A stretch of DNA of 64,000 nt from Deltaproteobacteria bacterium. Lineage in GTDB: Bacteria > Myxococcota_A > Polyangia > Polyangiales > Houyiibacteriaceae. Below, one piece after another: positions 55,996 through 63,342 of this stretch. The translations under genes were made by a program, and so were the position numbers. The stretch spans positions 62,001 through 126,000 of the forward strand of contig JAEPMI010000007.1 of assembly GCA_017644045.1 (NCBI GenBank), read 5' to 3'. Within the stretch, counting starts at the first letter, position 1; each line of letters begins with the position of its first letter. Below the pieces are notes generated by a model. That model was not told where the DNA came from and made no database searches. It saw only the letters and a program-made list of their open reading frames with translations.

Positions 55996-58745
55996 CAATC
56001 GAGGAAGGCGTGGACCTTCGGTCGCTGCTCGGACGCCAACGACACGCAGAGGCGGATCGACTCGGTCGCGGCCGCGAGGTTGCGGGGGCCGCCGGGGATC
56101 TCCTCGACGCGGCTCTCGAAGAAGGCCTGCACCGCATCGGCCGTGGCCGCCTCGCAGGCACCGCTCATCAGCTGCGGGAGGTAGCCGGCGTAGCTCGGGG
56201 GCAGCCGGTCGACGAGCACGTCGAAGTGTTCCTTCAACCACGCCCACGCCGTGGCGCGGGTGGTCGGGTTCCGGAGCTGGAGCGCCACCGGGAACAGCAC
56301 CTCGTTCACGCGGAGCTCCGGCTCGAGCGAGAGGGCCATCGCCCGCGCCCCGAGCTCCGCGTCCTCGGTCGCGCCGAGCCCCCGCAGCAGGTTCTCGCGC
56401 ATCGCTCCATCCTCCGTTCGCGAGAGCACGCCGAGCACGTGCTCGAAGAACGCGGCGTCGCCCTCCTGCACCGCGACCGTGAGCGCCGCGACGGCGAGGT
56501 CGGCGGGCACCGCGTCGGTGTCGACGGCGGCCGCTTCCCGACCCCACTGCACGTAGGCGCGGCCCAGGCGCTCGCCCTCGCGGCGGACGTTCCGGTCCTT
56601 GGCCTGGGTGGCGAGAAAGCCGACGATGGCGGAGCGACGGAGGCGCACGTCCTCGCTCTCGGTGCGGCCCCGGCGCCCGGCCCAGCCGAGCCGCCGCCCC
56701 TCGCGTCCGTAGGCGCGCTGGAGACGAGCCCGGAGCTTCTCCGCGTGGGCGGCGTCCACGATCTGCTCGAGGAGCTGCTCGTAGAACCCGAGCGGTGCCG
56801 AGGCCACGGCGCGGTGGTCGTCACCAGCGAGCGCGAGGAGCGCCTCGACCACGGCCCCACCGTCGGCCGCGTTCGCCGCGAACGCGGCGGTCAAGCTGTC
56901 GACGAGCGAGAGCTTCTCGGTGGTGCTGAGGTGGCGGAGTCCGCCGGTGCGGAGCGCGGCGAGCCCCTCGTCGTCGAGCGACCAGCGGTAGTAGCCGATG
57001 CCGTCGGCGTTCGGGTGGATCCAGTCGGGGCACTCGCCCTCGAGCGCGATGCTGCCCTCCGCCTCCGAGAGCACGCCGCAAGTGGACGAGGGCTCGTCGC
57101 GGCGTCCGTCGCCGCCGTGGCGGATGCACACCGGGATCTGCCAGCTGCGCTCGCCGGTGGCGGGCGAGCCCGCGGGCAGGTAGCGCGTCTGCGTGAGCGT
57201 CACCTTCGGGCTCTCGCCGGAGCAGTCGAGGTCGGCGGTGACGAGCGGGACCCCGGACTGCGTGACGAACGACTCGAACGGCGCGGTCACCTCACGCTCC
57301 GCGGCCGCTCCGAGCGCGCGGAAGAGATCCTCGGCGGTCGCGTTCCCTTCGGAGTGCTCGCGGAGGTAGGCGCGGATTCCGTCGCGGAACCTCTCCTCGC
57401 CGAGCGACTCCTCGAACATCGCCAGCACGCCGGCGCCCTTGCCGTAGGTGATGCCGTCGAAGGCGTTGTGGATGTCGTGACTGCTCTCGATGGGCTGACG
57501 GATGGCGCGAGCGCTCGAGAGGCTGTCGCGGTCCATCACGCCGGTGACCCACTCGAGGAGCTCGACGTCGGCCTCGTAGTCCGGCCGCCAGCGGGCCACG
57601 ACCACGTGCTCCATCCAGCTCGCGAACGCCTCGTTCAGCCAGAGATCGTCCCACCACTGCATGGTCACCAGGTTCCCGAACCACATGTGGGCGAGCTCGT
57701 GGGCCACGATGTAGGCCCAGAAACGCAAGCGACCCGTCGGGGTCCGCTCCTCGTCGACGAGGAGGATCGTGTCCCGGAAGGTGACGAGGCCGACGTTCTC
57801 CATCGCGCCCGCCTCGAAGTCCGGCACCGCCACGAAATCGAGCTTCGCGTAGGGGTACGGGATGCCGAAGTACGTCTCGAGCTCGGTGAGGATCGCGGCG
57901 GTGTTGGCCATCGTGTAGGCCATCTCCTCGCCGCGGCCCTTGGGCGCGAGCCCACGGAAGGGAAGCGGACGGTCGCGCACCTCGTTGGCGGCGATGGCCT
58001 CGCCCTCGACGACGTCGAGCGGCCCCACCGCGAGCGCGAAGAGATACGTCGGAATGGGGGGCGTCGTCGCGAAGCGCACGACCTTGGTGTCTCCCTCGAT
58101 CGTGGGCTCGCCGCTCTCGGGGCCGTTGGCGGCCGCGACCTGATCGGCGGGCACACGGAGCGTGACCTCGAAGGGCGTCTTGAACCCGGGTTCGTCGAAG
58201 GACGGGAACGCGTGGCGAGCCGAGAGCGGCTCCATCTGGGTGAAGGCGTAGCTCTCGCCGGCGTGCTCGACCTTGTAGATGCCGCCGAGCGTGGTGCCGA
58301 AAGGCGCGCGGTAGGCGATGGTGATGCGGCCCTTCCCCTCGACGGCCTCCGGGAGCGTGATCGACGCGAAGGCGCCGTCGTTCTCGGCCACGGCGAGCTC
58401 ACCGGCGAGCGCCTCACCGAAGTCGCCCGAGGGGAGCTCCGGCTGGAACGAGACCGCCGAGGCCTCGATGCCCACGGCGTGGAGCCAGATCACCGAGCGC
58501 GGCGCGGCGAGCTCGACATCGATGACCACCGTGCCGCTGAAGTCGCTCTCGCGCGGGTCGATGGCGAGGTCGAGCGCGTAGCGCGTCGGGCGCACGTCGG
58601 TCGGCAGTCGTCCGTCGGCCGGGCGGGTCCCCTCGACGACGGGCGGCGGCTCGTCGATCGGGGTGACGGTCGTGGTCTCGCGGACCGTGGTGGAGCCGCT
58701 GCACGCGACCGCCGTCAGAAGGGCGAGGCTGAGGACACTGCGCAT
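55995..58745 (-). CDS. M1 family aminopeptidase lipoprotein
   Basis: 916 residues, usual size for aminopeptidase N. GAMEN exopeptidase motif at 313-317, zinc site HELAH at 349-353 with E372 in NEAFASWME, and a C-terminal helical ERAP1-like domain (about 570-910). The N-terminus is a signal peptide with lipobox TAVAC (Cys15), so it is predicted to be membrane-anchored rather than cytosolic like E. coli PepN. It would take single residues from peptides in the periplasm or at the cell surface. Confidence 0.93.
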   Translation of the reverse strand: MRSVLSLALLTAVACSGSTTVRETTTVTPIDEPPPVVEGTRPADGRLPTDVRPTRYALDLAIDPRESDFSGTVVIDVELAAPRSVIWLHAVGIEASAVSFQPELPSGDFGEALAGELAVAENDGAFASITLPEAVEGKGRITIAYRAPFGTTLGGIYKVEHAGESYAFTQMEPLSARHAFPSFDEPGFKTPFEVTLRVPADQVAAANGPESGEPTIEGDTKVVRFATTPPIPTYLFALAVGPLDVVEGEAIAANEVRDRPLPFRGLAPKGRGEEMAYTMANTAAILTELETYFGIPYPYAKLDFVAVPDFEAGAMENVGLVTFRDTILLVDEERTPTGRLRFWAYIVAHELAHMWFGNLVTMQWWDDLWLNEAFASWMEHVVVARWRPDYEADVELLEWVTGVMDRDSLSSARAIRQPIESSHDIHNAFDGITYGKGAGVLAMFEESLGEERFRDGIRAYLREHSEGNATAEDLFRALGAAAEREVTAPFESFVTQSGVPLVTADLDCSGESPKVTLTQTRYLPAGSPATGERSWQIPVCIRHGGDGRRDEPSSTCGVLSEAEGSIALEGECPDWIHPNADGIGYYRWSLDDEGLAALRTGGLRHLSTTEKLSLVDSLTAAFAANAADGGAVVEALLALAGDDHRAVASAPLGFYEQLLEQIVDAAHAEKLRARLQRAYGREGRRLGWAGRRGRTESEDVRLRRSAIVGFLATQAKDRNVRREGERLGRAYVQWGREAAAVDTDAVPADLAVAALTVAVQEGDAAFFEHVLGVLSRTEDGAMRENLLRGLGATEDAELGARAMALSLEPELRVNEVLFPVALQLRNPTTRATAWAWLKEHFDVLVDRLPPSYAGYLPQLMSGACEAATADAVQAFFESRVEEIPGGPRNLAAATESIRLCVSLASEQRPKVHAFLD

Positions 58746-58799
58746 GACGGGGTCCTACCCCAGAAGGGGCGCAACCGCACGAGCTCCACGGGGACTGCA

Positions 58800-60317
58800 T
58801 CAGTCACCACGTCTCCGTCGACGCCGGTGGATCAGGAGCACCGGGATCAGCCAGCAGGCGAGTCCGCTCGCAGCGGGTCGGCCCATGGTGCGACAGCCGC
58901 ATCCTCCATCGCCACCGCGCTCGGCGCCCGCGTCCGCAGTGAGCCCAGCGTCGAGCTCCGGCCCGAGATCGGGGGCCGTCTCGGCAGCCAAGGCGCGGAG
59001 CGCGGCTGCCGGCTGGACCAGCCCATAGCCGTAGTAGTCGTCGTGACCGGACTCGTCGGGGTCGGCGAAGAAGGACTGCGCTGCGGACTCCCGCAGCGCC
59101 TGCTGAATCTCTTCGCCGGTCGCATCGGGGTATGCGCTGACGAGCAGGCCGGCGACCCCCGCCACGACGGGGGCGGACGCCGAGGTGCCTCCGAAGAGCT
59201 CCGTGTAGTCGCCGGGATCCGAGCCCTCGTCGCCGGTCAGGTCGGTGGTGACGGCGCCCGTCGGGGCCACCAAATCCACGGGGTCGCCGAAGCTGCTGAA
59301 CGAGGTGGTCTCGTCGAAGAAGTTCGTGGCACCGACGCCGATGACACCGGGGACGGCGAGCAGCTCGCCGTCGCCGATGCGACGGTTGTCGTTTCCTGCG
59401 GCGAACACGACGAGCGCACCGCGACCACCCCGACCCTGCTCGGCGAGCTCGATGAGGATGGCCCGTAGAGGCCCGGGAACCGGCACCGGGTCGACGAAGC
59501 CCCAGGAGCTCGACGCCACGGCCGCGTCGACGTCGAGGGCGAACTGGTAGGCGGCCACATCCGCCGACAAGGGAATCGGGTCGTCGCTCAGCAGTCGAAC
59601 GCACCGAAGCGTGCACTCGGGACAGGTCCCCGCGATCCCCACGCCGTTGTCGGTGTCCGCGGCCACGATGCCGGCGCAGGCGGTCCCGTGCTCGTTCCCC
59701 GCGCTGCCGGGTTCGAAAGCGGGGTCGTCATCGTCGTCGATGACGTCTCGGCCGCCGAGCATGTGTGCGACCAGGTCGGGGTGGTCCGTCTCGCATCCGT
59801 TGTCCACGACGACGACGGTCACCGACGGGCTCCCATCCTCGATGGCCCACGCGTCTTCGATCGCGATCCGATCGAGAAACCACTGACCCGGGTAGCGCGG
59901 ATCGGACGGGGGGACCGCGATGTCGAGGCGACGATGCGCGAGCTGCAGGTCTGGCATCACGGCTCGTAGGTCCCGCCCTACCCGTCCAGCGAGCCGCACG
60001 GTGACGTCCAGGCCGTCCTCTCCTGGGAACCCACGCACACGCCAGAGGCCGAGCGTCGGCGAGACTCGCGCGACCGGGTCGACCCCGAGGCTGGGATCGA
60101 TCGATGCGCCGGGCGTCAGCCACACCAACGCGTGCTCATCGATTCGCGCGCGGCTCCCGGCCCAGCGGACCCACCCGGGACCGTCCCGCTCGACCGGCAC
60201 GGTCTGCCAACCGTCGAAGACCCCGACCGGCCCTCCCGACCCCGGGGAGTCGAGCTGAGCCATGGCGGAAAACGAGGTCGCGAGGCTGAGCGCGACGCTG
60301 CCAATCCAAGTGCGCAT
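58800..60317 (-). CDS. S8 (subtilisin-like) protease with MYXO-CTERM-type tail
   Basis: 505 residues. Signal peptide ends at SAMAQ. An N-terminal ~130-residue segment precedes the S8 domain and may be a propeptide. Catalytic residues: D172 in VVVDNGCETDHP, H210 in GNEHGTACAG, S379 in FGGTSASAPVVAG, with oxyanion N309 in FAAGND. The C-terminal end has a Cys-rich GCGCR, a hydrophobic stretch (GLACWLIPVLLI) and HRRRRRRGD, the MYXO-CTERM sorting pattern. Likely surface-attached. Its start lies just left of a Fur-like operator shared with the divergent HmuY-like gene. Confidence 0.92.
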   Translation of the reverse strand: MRTWIGSVALSLATSFSAMAQLDSPGSGGPVGVFDGWQTVPVERDGPGWVRWAGSRARIDEHALVWLTPGASIDPSLGVDPVARVSPTLGLWRVRGFPGEDGLDVTVRLAGRVGRDLRAVMPDLQLAHRRLDIAVPPSDPRYPGQWFLDRIAIEDAWAIEDGSPSVTVVVVDNGCETDHPDLVAHMLGGRDVIDDDDDPAFEPGSAGNEHGTACAGIVAADTDNGVGIAGTCPECTLRCVRLLSDDPIPLSADVAAYQFALDVDAAVASSSWGFVDPVPVPGPLRAILIELAEQGRGGRGALVVFAAGNDNRRIGDGELLAVPGVIGVGATNFFDETTSFSSFGDPVDLVAPTGAVTTDLTGDEGSDPGDYTELFGGTSASAPVVAGVAGLLVSAYPDATGEEIQQALRESAAQSFFADPDESGHDDYYGYGLVQPAAALRALAAETAPDLGPELDAGLTADAGAERGGDGGCGCRTMGRPAASGLACWLIPVLLIHRRRRRRGD

Positions 60318-60322
60318 GCCGA

Positions 60323-60351
60323 ACCTTATTGACTTTAATTTTCATTATCAA
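60323..60351 (-). promoter_or_regulatory. Promoter of S8 protease, overlapped by Fur-like box
   Basis: On the minus strand, TTGATA (60351-60346) and TAAGGT (60328-60323) are spaced 17 bases. The start ATG at 60317 begins only 5 bases after the -10, so the mRNA is predicted to be leaderless or nearly so. The same layout occurs at 63308-63336. Confidence 0.45.
60331..60349. promoter_or_regulatory. Fur-like operator, S8 protease/HmuY intergenic region
   Basis: GACTTTAATTTTCATTATC matches the 19-base Fur consensus (GATAATGATAATCATTATC) at 13 of 19 positions, with a perfect CATTATC right half. It sits between divergent starts 60317 and 60365 in a 47-base AT-rich gap. The sequence TTTTCATTATCAA recurs exactly at the other Fur-like site near 63322. 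Confidence 0.6.
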
Positions 60352-60364
60352 CACAGTCCGAACC

Positions 60365-61150
60365 ATGACTCGTAGGTTTTGCCTCCCTCTCCTGTGCGCC
60401 GTCCTCTGGTCGGGTTGTGGTGATGACGACTCCACCGACTCGTCGGACGACGTCGCCGATGCCTTCGTCCCCCTCGACGAGGGTGCCCCTCCCATGGCTT
60501 GCGATCCCGTGCCGCCGAGCTGCGTCGATGAACAGATTCCGCAGCTCGACCTGAAGGAGACGGTCAACGCGGCGGCGGTCAGTACCGAACCCCTCGACGA
60601 CGGGCTCTTTCGGACGACCATCGACGCCACCGGCGGGGGGCTCACCCCGACCGAGTCCTACGTCTACCTGCGCTTCACCGACGCCGGCTTGGAGCCGGTG
60701 GCGGTCTCCGATCAGGACGCCTTCGAGAGCACCGAGTGGGATCTCGCGGCGCGGCGCTTCGTGATTCGGCTGAACAGTGGCGTCGCCGGACCGAGCTGCG
60801 TCACCGGGGCGCGCACCGCCGGTGGCACCGAGCTCGAGACCCTGACCGTGGAACCGGATGGGCTCACCCATCGGACGGAGGCGTACTTCCAACCCGACTG
60901 CAGCTTCGTGTCGGACGGATCGGGCATCGGGTCCCCGGCGACGGCGCTCTCGAGCTTCTGGTCCTACACGAGCTGCGTGCAGATGACCGGGAACGTCTAC
61001 GTCCTGACGCTCGCCGACGGTCGCAAGGTCAAGCTCGAGGTCGAGACCTACTACACCCCCGAGAACCAGGAGGCCTGCGACACGACGGGTTCGGTCCCGT
61101 CGCCGAGCGGGAGTGGCAACCTCCAACTCCTGTGGGGTTGGCTCGACTGA
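60365..61150 (+). CDS. HmuY-like haem-binding lipoprotein
   Basis: 261 residues from ATG 60365. Lipobox WSGC after a short signal peptide. The C-terminal ~170 residues have HmuY-family features: STEWDLAARRFVIRLNSG is the S-x-x-W-D-x-x-x block and YVLTLADGRKVKLEVETYY the strand pair near the end. HmuY of Porphyromonas binds haem taken from host proteins. Whether haem ligands are kept here is not clear. It is followed 12 bases later by a metalloprotease gene and preceded by a Fur-like operator, which supports an iron/haem role. Confidence 0.75.
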   Translation: MTRRFCLPLLCAVLWSGCGDDDSTDSSDDVADAFVPLDEGAPPMACDPVPPSCVDEQIPQLDLKETVNAAAVSTEPLDDGLFRTTIDATGGGLTPTESYVYLRFTDAGLEPVAVSDQDAFESTEWDLAARRFVIRLNSGVAGPSCVTGARTAGGTELETLTVEPDGLTHRTEAYFQPDCSFVSDGSGIGSPATALSSFWSYTSCVQMTGNVYVLTLADGRKVKLEVETYYTPENQEACDTTGSVPSPSGSGNLQLLWGWLD

Positions 61151-61161
61151 GCCCCAGGACG

Positions 61162-62574
61162 ATGGCGAACGTCCTCGCGGTGATCGCGCTGCTGTCTCTG
61201 ACGCTCGGTCACTCGAGCGCCAGCGCTCAACCGCGGCCCGACACTCCCGACGCCGAGCTGCTCTTCACGTTCGAGCCGGGCGAGCTCGTCGAGACCTTCT
61301 CGGCCGGACCGATCACCGCGCACTTCACTCGGGCCGGGAGCAACGCCGTCCCGAACACCGACGCGGACGACAACGGCGTGCCGGACTTCGTCGAAGAGGT
61401 CGCGAGCCAGTACGTCGAAGCCCTGGCGTTCTACGAGAGCGAGGGCTTCGCCGCCCCCCTGGCGGACTCGGCCGGCGGCGACGCGGGCCTCGACGTCTAC
61501 CTCCTCGATCTCTTCGGGAGCGCGGACGGCAGCTACCAGCGAGACGATTGCGACACGAGCGGTTGCCGCGGCTACATGGTCCACGAGAACGACTTCGTGG
61601 GCTACGGCTACCCCAGCCTCCGAGTCGCCAACCGAATCGTCGCTTCTCACGAGCTGTTCCACGCGATCCAAGCGGCCTATGCGCCCACGCTCGGGAGCGT
61701 GTTCAGCGAAGGGACGGCGACCTGGGCGACCGAACGGTTCGATGGGTCGCTTCGCGACTTCGACAGCGCGATCGGCGGCTATCTCGCCGACCCCGAGCGC
61801 CCCCTCGATTCGGACGTCGCCGGAGCGGTCCTCGACCGCTTCGCGTACGGAAGCGCCCTCTTCTTCCGCTTCCTCGAGGAGCGCTTCGGGGCGCACGTGG
61901 TGCATTCGCTCGTGGAAGCCCACGGCGGCGACGCGTCGTTCCTCGGCCCGCTCGAATCCGTCCTGGCCGCCGAGGGCACCTCGTTCGCGGAAGCGTGGGT
62001 GGAGCACGTCCGTTGGAACCTCTGGGCCGGCAGCGACGGGGACGGCGATGGCTACGCCGAGGGGCCGAGCTACCCACGAGTGACACCGCGTGAGGTCTCG
62101 CTCCCGCTCGTCGAGGAGCGACCGCGCCACTTCCACGCGGCCGCGCGCTACTACCGCGTGGACGCGGGCCCCCGGGAGACCATCGTCGCGGAGCTGCTCG
62201 GCGAGCTCGAGGGGCTCGTGCTCTTCGCCGGCCTCGAACACGAAGGCGAGCAGCGAACGGTCGATGCGGTCGAGGGGCGACTGGAGCTGGTCGATGCCGC
62301 GGGCGCGACGGTGTGGCTCGTGGTGGTGAACCCTGCGCTCGAGGGGCCCAGCGCCCGCGCCTCGATCTGCGCCGGAGACGCAGCGGAGGTAGCGACGTGT
62401 CGCGATGCGCTCTCGCCCCCCGAGCTCGTCGACGCCGGTGTGCCGGTGGATGCGTCGGTGCCCACGGACGATCCGAGCGGTGGTGGGTGCGGTGCGGCCG
62501 GCGGACCCCCGAGCGGCGCCTGGTTCGCCATCGGCTGGGGGCTGGTCGCCACCCGCCGCCGGGCCCGACGCTGA
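61162..62574 (+). CDS. Putative surface metalloprotease (MXAN_6640-like) with MYXO-CTERM-type tail
   Basis: 470 residues from ATG 61162. Signal peptide ends near SASAQ. Zinc motif HELFH at 163-167 in VASHELFHAIQAAY, with E183 in FSEGTATWATE as probable third ligand. A Cys pair (DDCDTSGC) lies just before. The C-terminus has GGGCGAAGG, a short hydrophobic stretch and RRRARR, a MYXO-CTERM-like surface tag. Probably transcribed with the HmuY-like gene. Co-expression of a protease and a haem binder suggests extraction of haem from proteins. Confidence 0.8.
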   Translation: MANVLAVIALLSLTLGHSSASAQPRPDTPDAELLFTFEPGELVETFSAGPITAHFTRAGSNAVPNTDADDNGVPDFVEEVASQYVEALAFYESEGFAAPLADSAGGDAGLDVYLLDLFGSADGSYQRDDCDTSGCRGYMVHENDFVGYGYPSLRVANRIVASHELFHAIQAAYAPTLGSVFSEGTATWATERFDGSLRDFDSAIGGYLADPERPLDSDVAGAVLDRFAYGSALFFRFLEERFGAHVVHSLVEAHGGDASFLGPLESVLAAEGTSFAEAWVEHVRWNLWAGSDGDGDGYAEGPSYPRVTPREVSLPLVEERPRHFHAAARYYRVDAGPRETIVAELLGELEGLVLFAGLEHEGEQRTVDAVEGRLELVDAAGATVWLVVVNPALEGPSARASICAGDAAEVATCRDALSPPELVDAGVPVDASVPTDDPSGGGCGAAGGPPSGAWFAIGWGLVATRRRARR

Positions 62575-62587
62575 CGGCGCCGATCGC

Positions 62588-62950
62588 TCAGCCGCTGCCG
62601 TGTCGCCGCAGTGGGATCACCGGAGCGCTCGGACCTTCCGAGCGTGGCGAGCTCCTGAAGGCGTGCCACCGGGACCAAGCCCGGAGACGTGCGAGGCTGG
62701 GCAAGGTGCCGCCGATCGGGCCGAGCGACGCGACCGTCTGGCGCCAGGTGTGGCAACGCCAGCGGTGCCCCTGCAGCGAGCAGTCGTAGAACCCGTGGTT
62801 GAGCGCGCTCGGCATCAGGAGCGAGAGCTCCAGGTCGGGCCAGTAGAGTTGGAGGCTCGGCGCCCGCCGTCTCCCGGCGATTCGGACCTCCCAGGGCAGA
62901 TGGAGCGCGCATGGGTCGCGCAGTCCCGGATCGTGAATGCCGCGAAACAC
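62588..62950 (-). CDS. Small protein, unknown
   Basis: 120 residues from GTG 62950, two bases after the stop of the next upstream gene. Codon third positions are strongly G/C like real genes here, and the chain has several Trp, Cys and His (YDCSLQGHRWRCHTW). No signal peptide or domain recognised. The 3' end lies 13 bases from the convergent metalloprotease. It probably belongs to the same transcript as the 62953-63300 gene. Confidence 0.5.
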   Translation of the reverse strand: MFRGIHDPGLRDPCALHLPWEVRIAGRRRAPSLQLYWPDLELSLLMPSALNHGFYDCSLQGHRWRCHTWRQTVASLGPIGGTLPSLARLRAWSRWHAFRSSPRSEGPSAPVIPLRRHGSG

Positions 62951-62952
62951 GA

Positions 62953-63300
62953 TCAGTGCAGCATCGGCGCTGGCGCCGGGCGGCCTCGACGATGGTCACG
63001 GACCCAACGCACCGCGGCGCGGGCGTCGCCCACGAATCGCTCCACGACGAAACTTCCGAGCTCGGCACAACAGGGACAGCGGTAAGCGGCGATGGAGGTC
63101 TCGAAGGCGGGATGGGTCGCGACGAGTCGCCACGTGTCCGCCTCGACCGCCTCCAGCCGGACTCGAGCGCCGGCCGTGCGGCAATCGAATGCACGGGGCT
63201 CATCCGTGCAGATCAGGTGCTCGACCCACCCGCCGAAGACATGGGCGAGGAGGTGCTCCGTGGGGCTCCCGTTCAGCGCCGCCGAGATCTCGTGTGCCAT
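62953..63300 (-). CDS. Small protein with Cys-x-Cys-Cys, under Fur-like control
   Basis: 115 residues from ATG 63300. Core features are HLLAHVFGGWVEHLICTDE and AYRCPCCAELGSFVVERF, whose three Cys could bind metal. No signal peptide, so probably cytoplasmic. The frame remains open to 63336, but ATG 63300 lies at the predicted transcription start of a TTGATA-N17-TAAAAC promoter, and the upstream bases form the operator and hairpin. No family recognised. Confidence 0.6.
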   Translation of the reverse strand: MAHEISAALNGSPTEHLLAHVFGGWVEHLICTDEPRAFDCRTAGARVRLEAVEADTWRLVATHPAFETSIAAYRCPCCAELGSFVVERFVGDARAAVRWVRDHRRGRPAPAPMLH

Positions 63301-63304
63301 GAAG

Positions 63305-63324
63305 ACCGTTTTATCGAAAACGGT
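63305..63324. repeat. Perfect inverted repeat upstream of small gene
   Basis: ACCGTTTT (63305-63312), ATCG spacer, AAAACGGT (63317-63324): two perfect 8-base arms. It overlaps the -10 region of the promoter below and one end of the Fur-like box, so it may be a second operator. Confidence 0.7.
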
Positions 63325-63336
63325 TTTCATTATCAA
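63308..63336 (-). promoter_or_regulatory. Promoter of small gene, overlapped by Fur-like box
   Basis: On the minus strand, TTGATA (63336-63331) and TAAAAC (63313-63308) are spaced exactly 17 bases. ATG 63300 follows 7 bases after the -10, so a leaderless mRNA is predicted. TTGATAATGAAAA is shared with the S8 protease promoter. Confidence 0.5.
63316..63334. promoter_or_regulatory. Fur-like operator
   Basis: GAAAACGGTTTTCATTATC matches the 19-base Fur consensus at 14 of 19 positions and covers the -35 and spacer of the small-gene promoter, the usual place for Fur repression. Confidence 0.6.
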
Positions 63337-63342
63337 GTGGAA

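Noticed and set aside
56010-59468. 1152-codon open frame on the plus strand
   Set aside because: It is antisense to the M1 aminopeptidase and part of the S8 protease. Very long antisense frames are expected at this GC content; it has no recognisable domain and a composition typical of mirrored codons.
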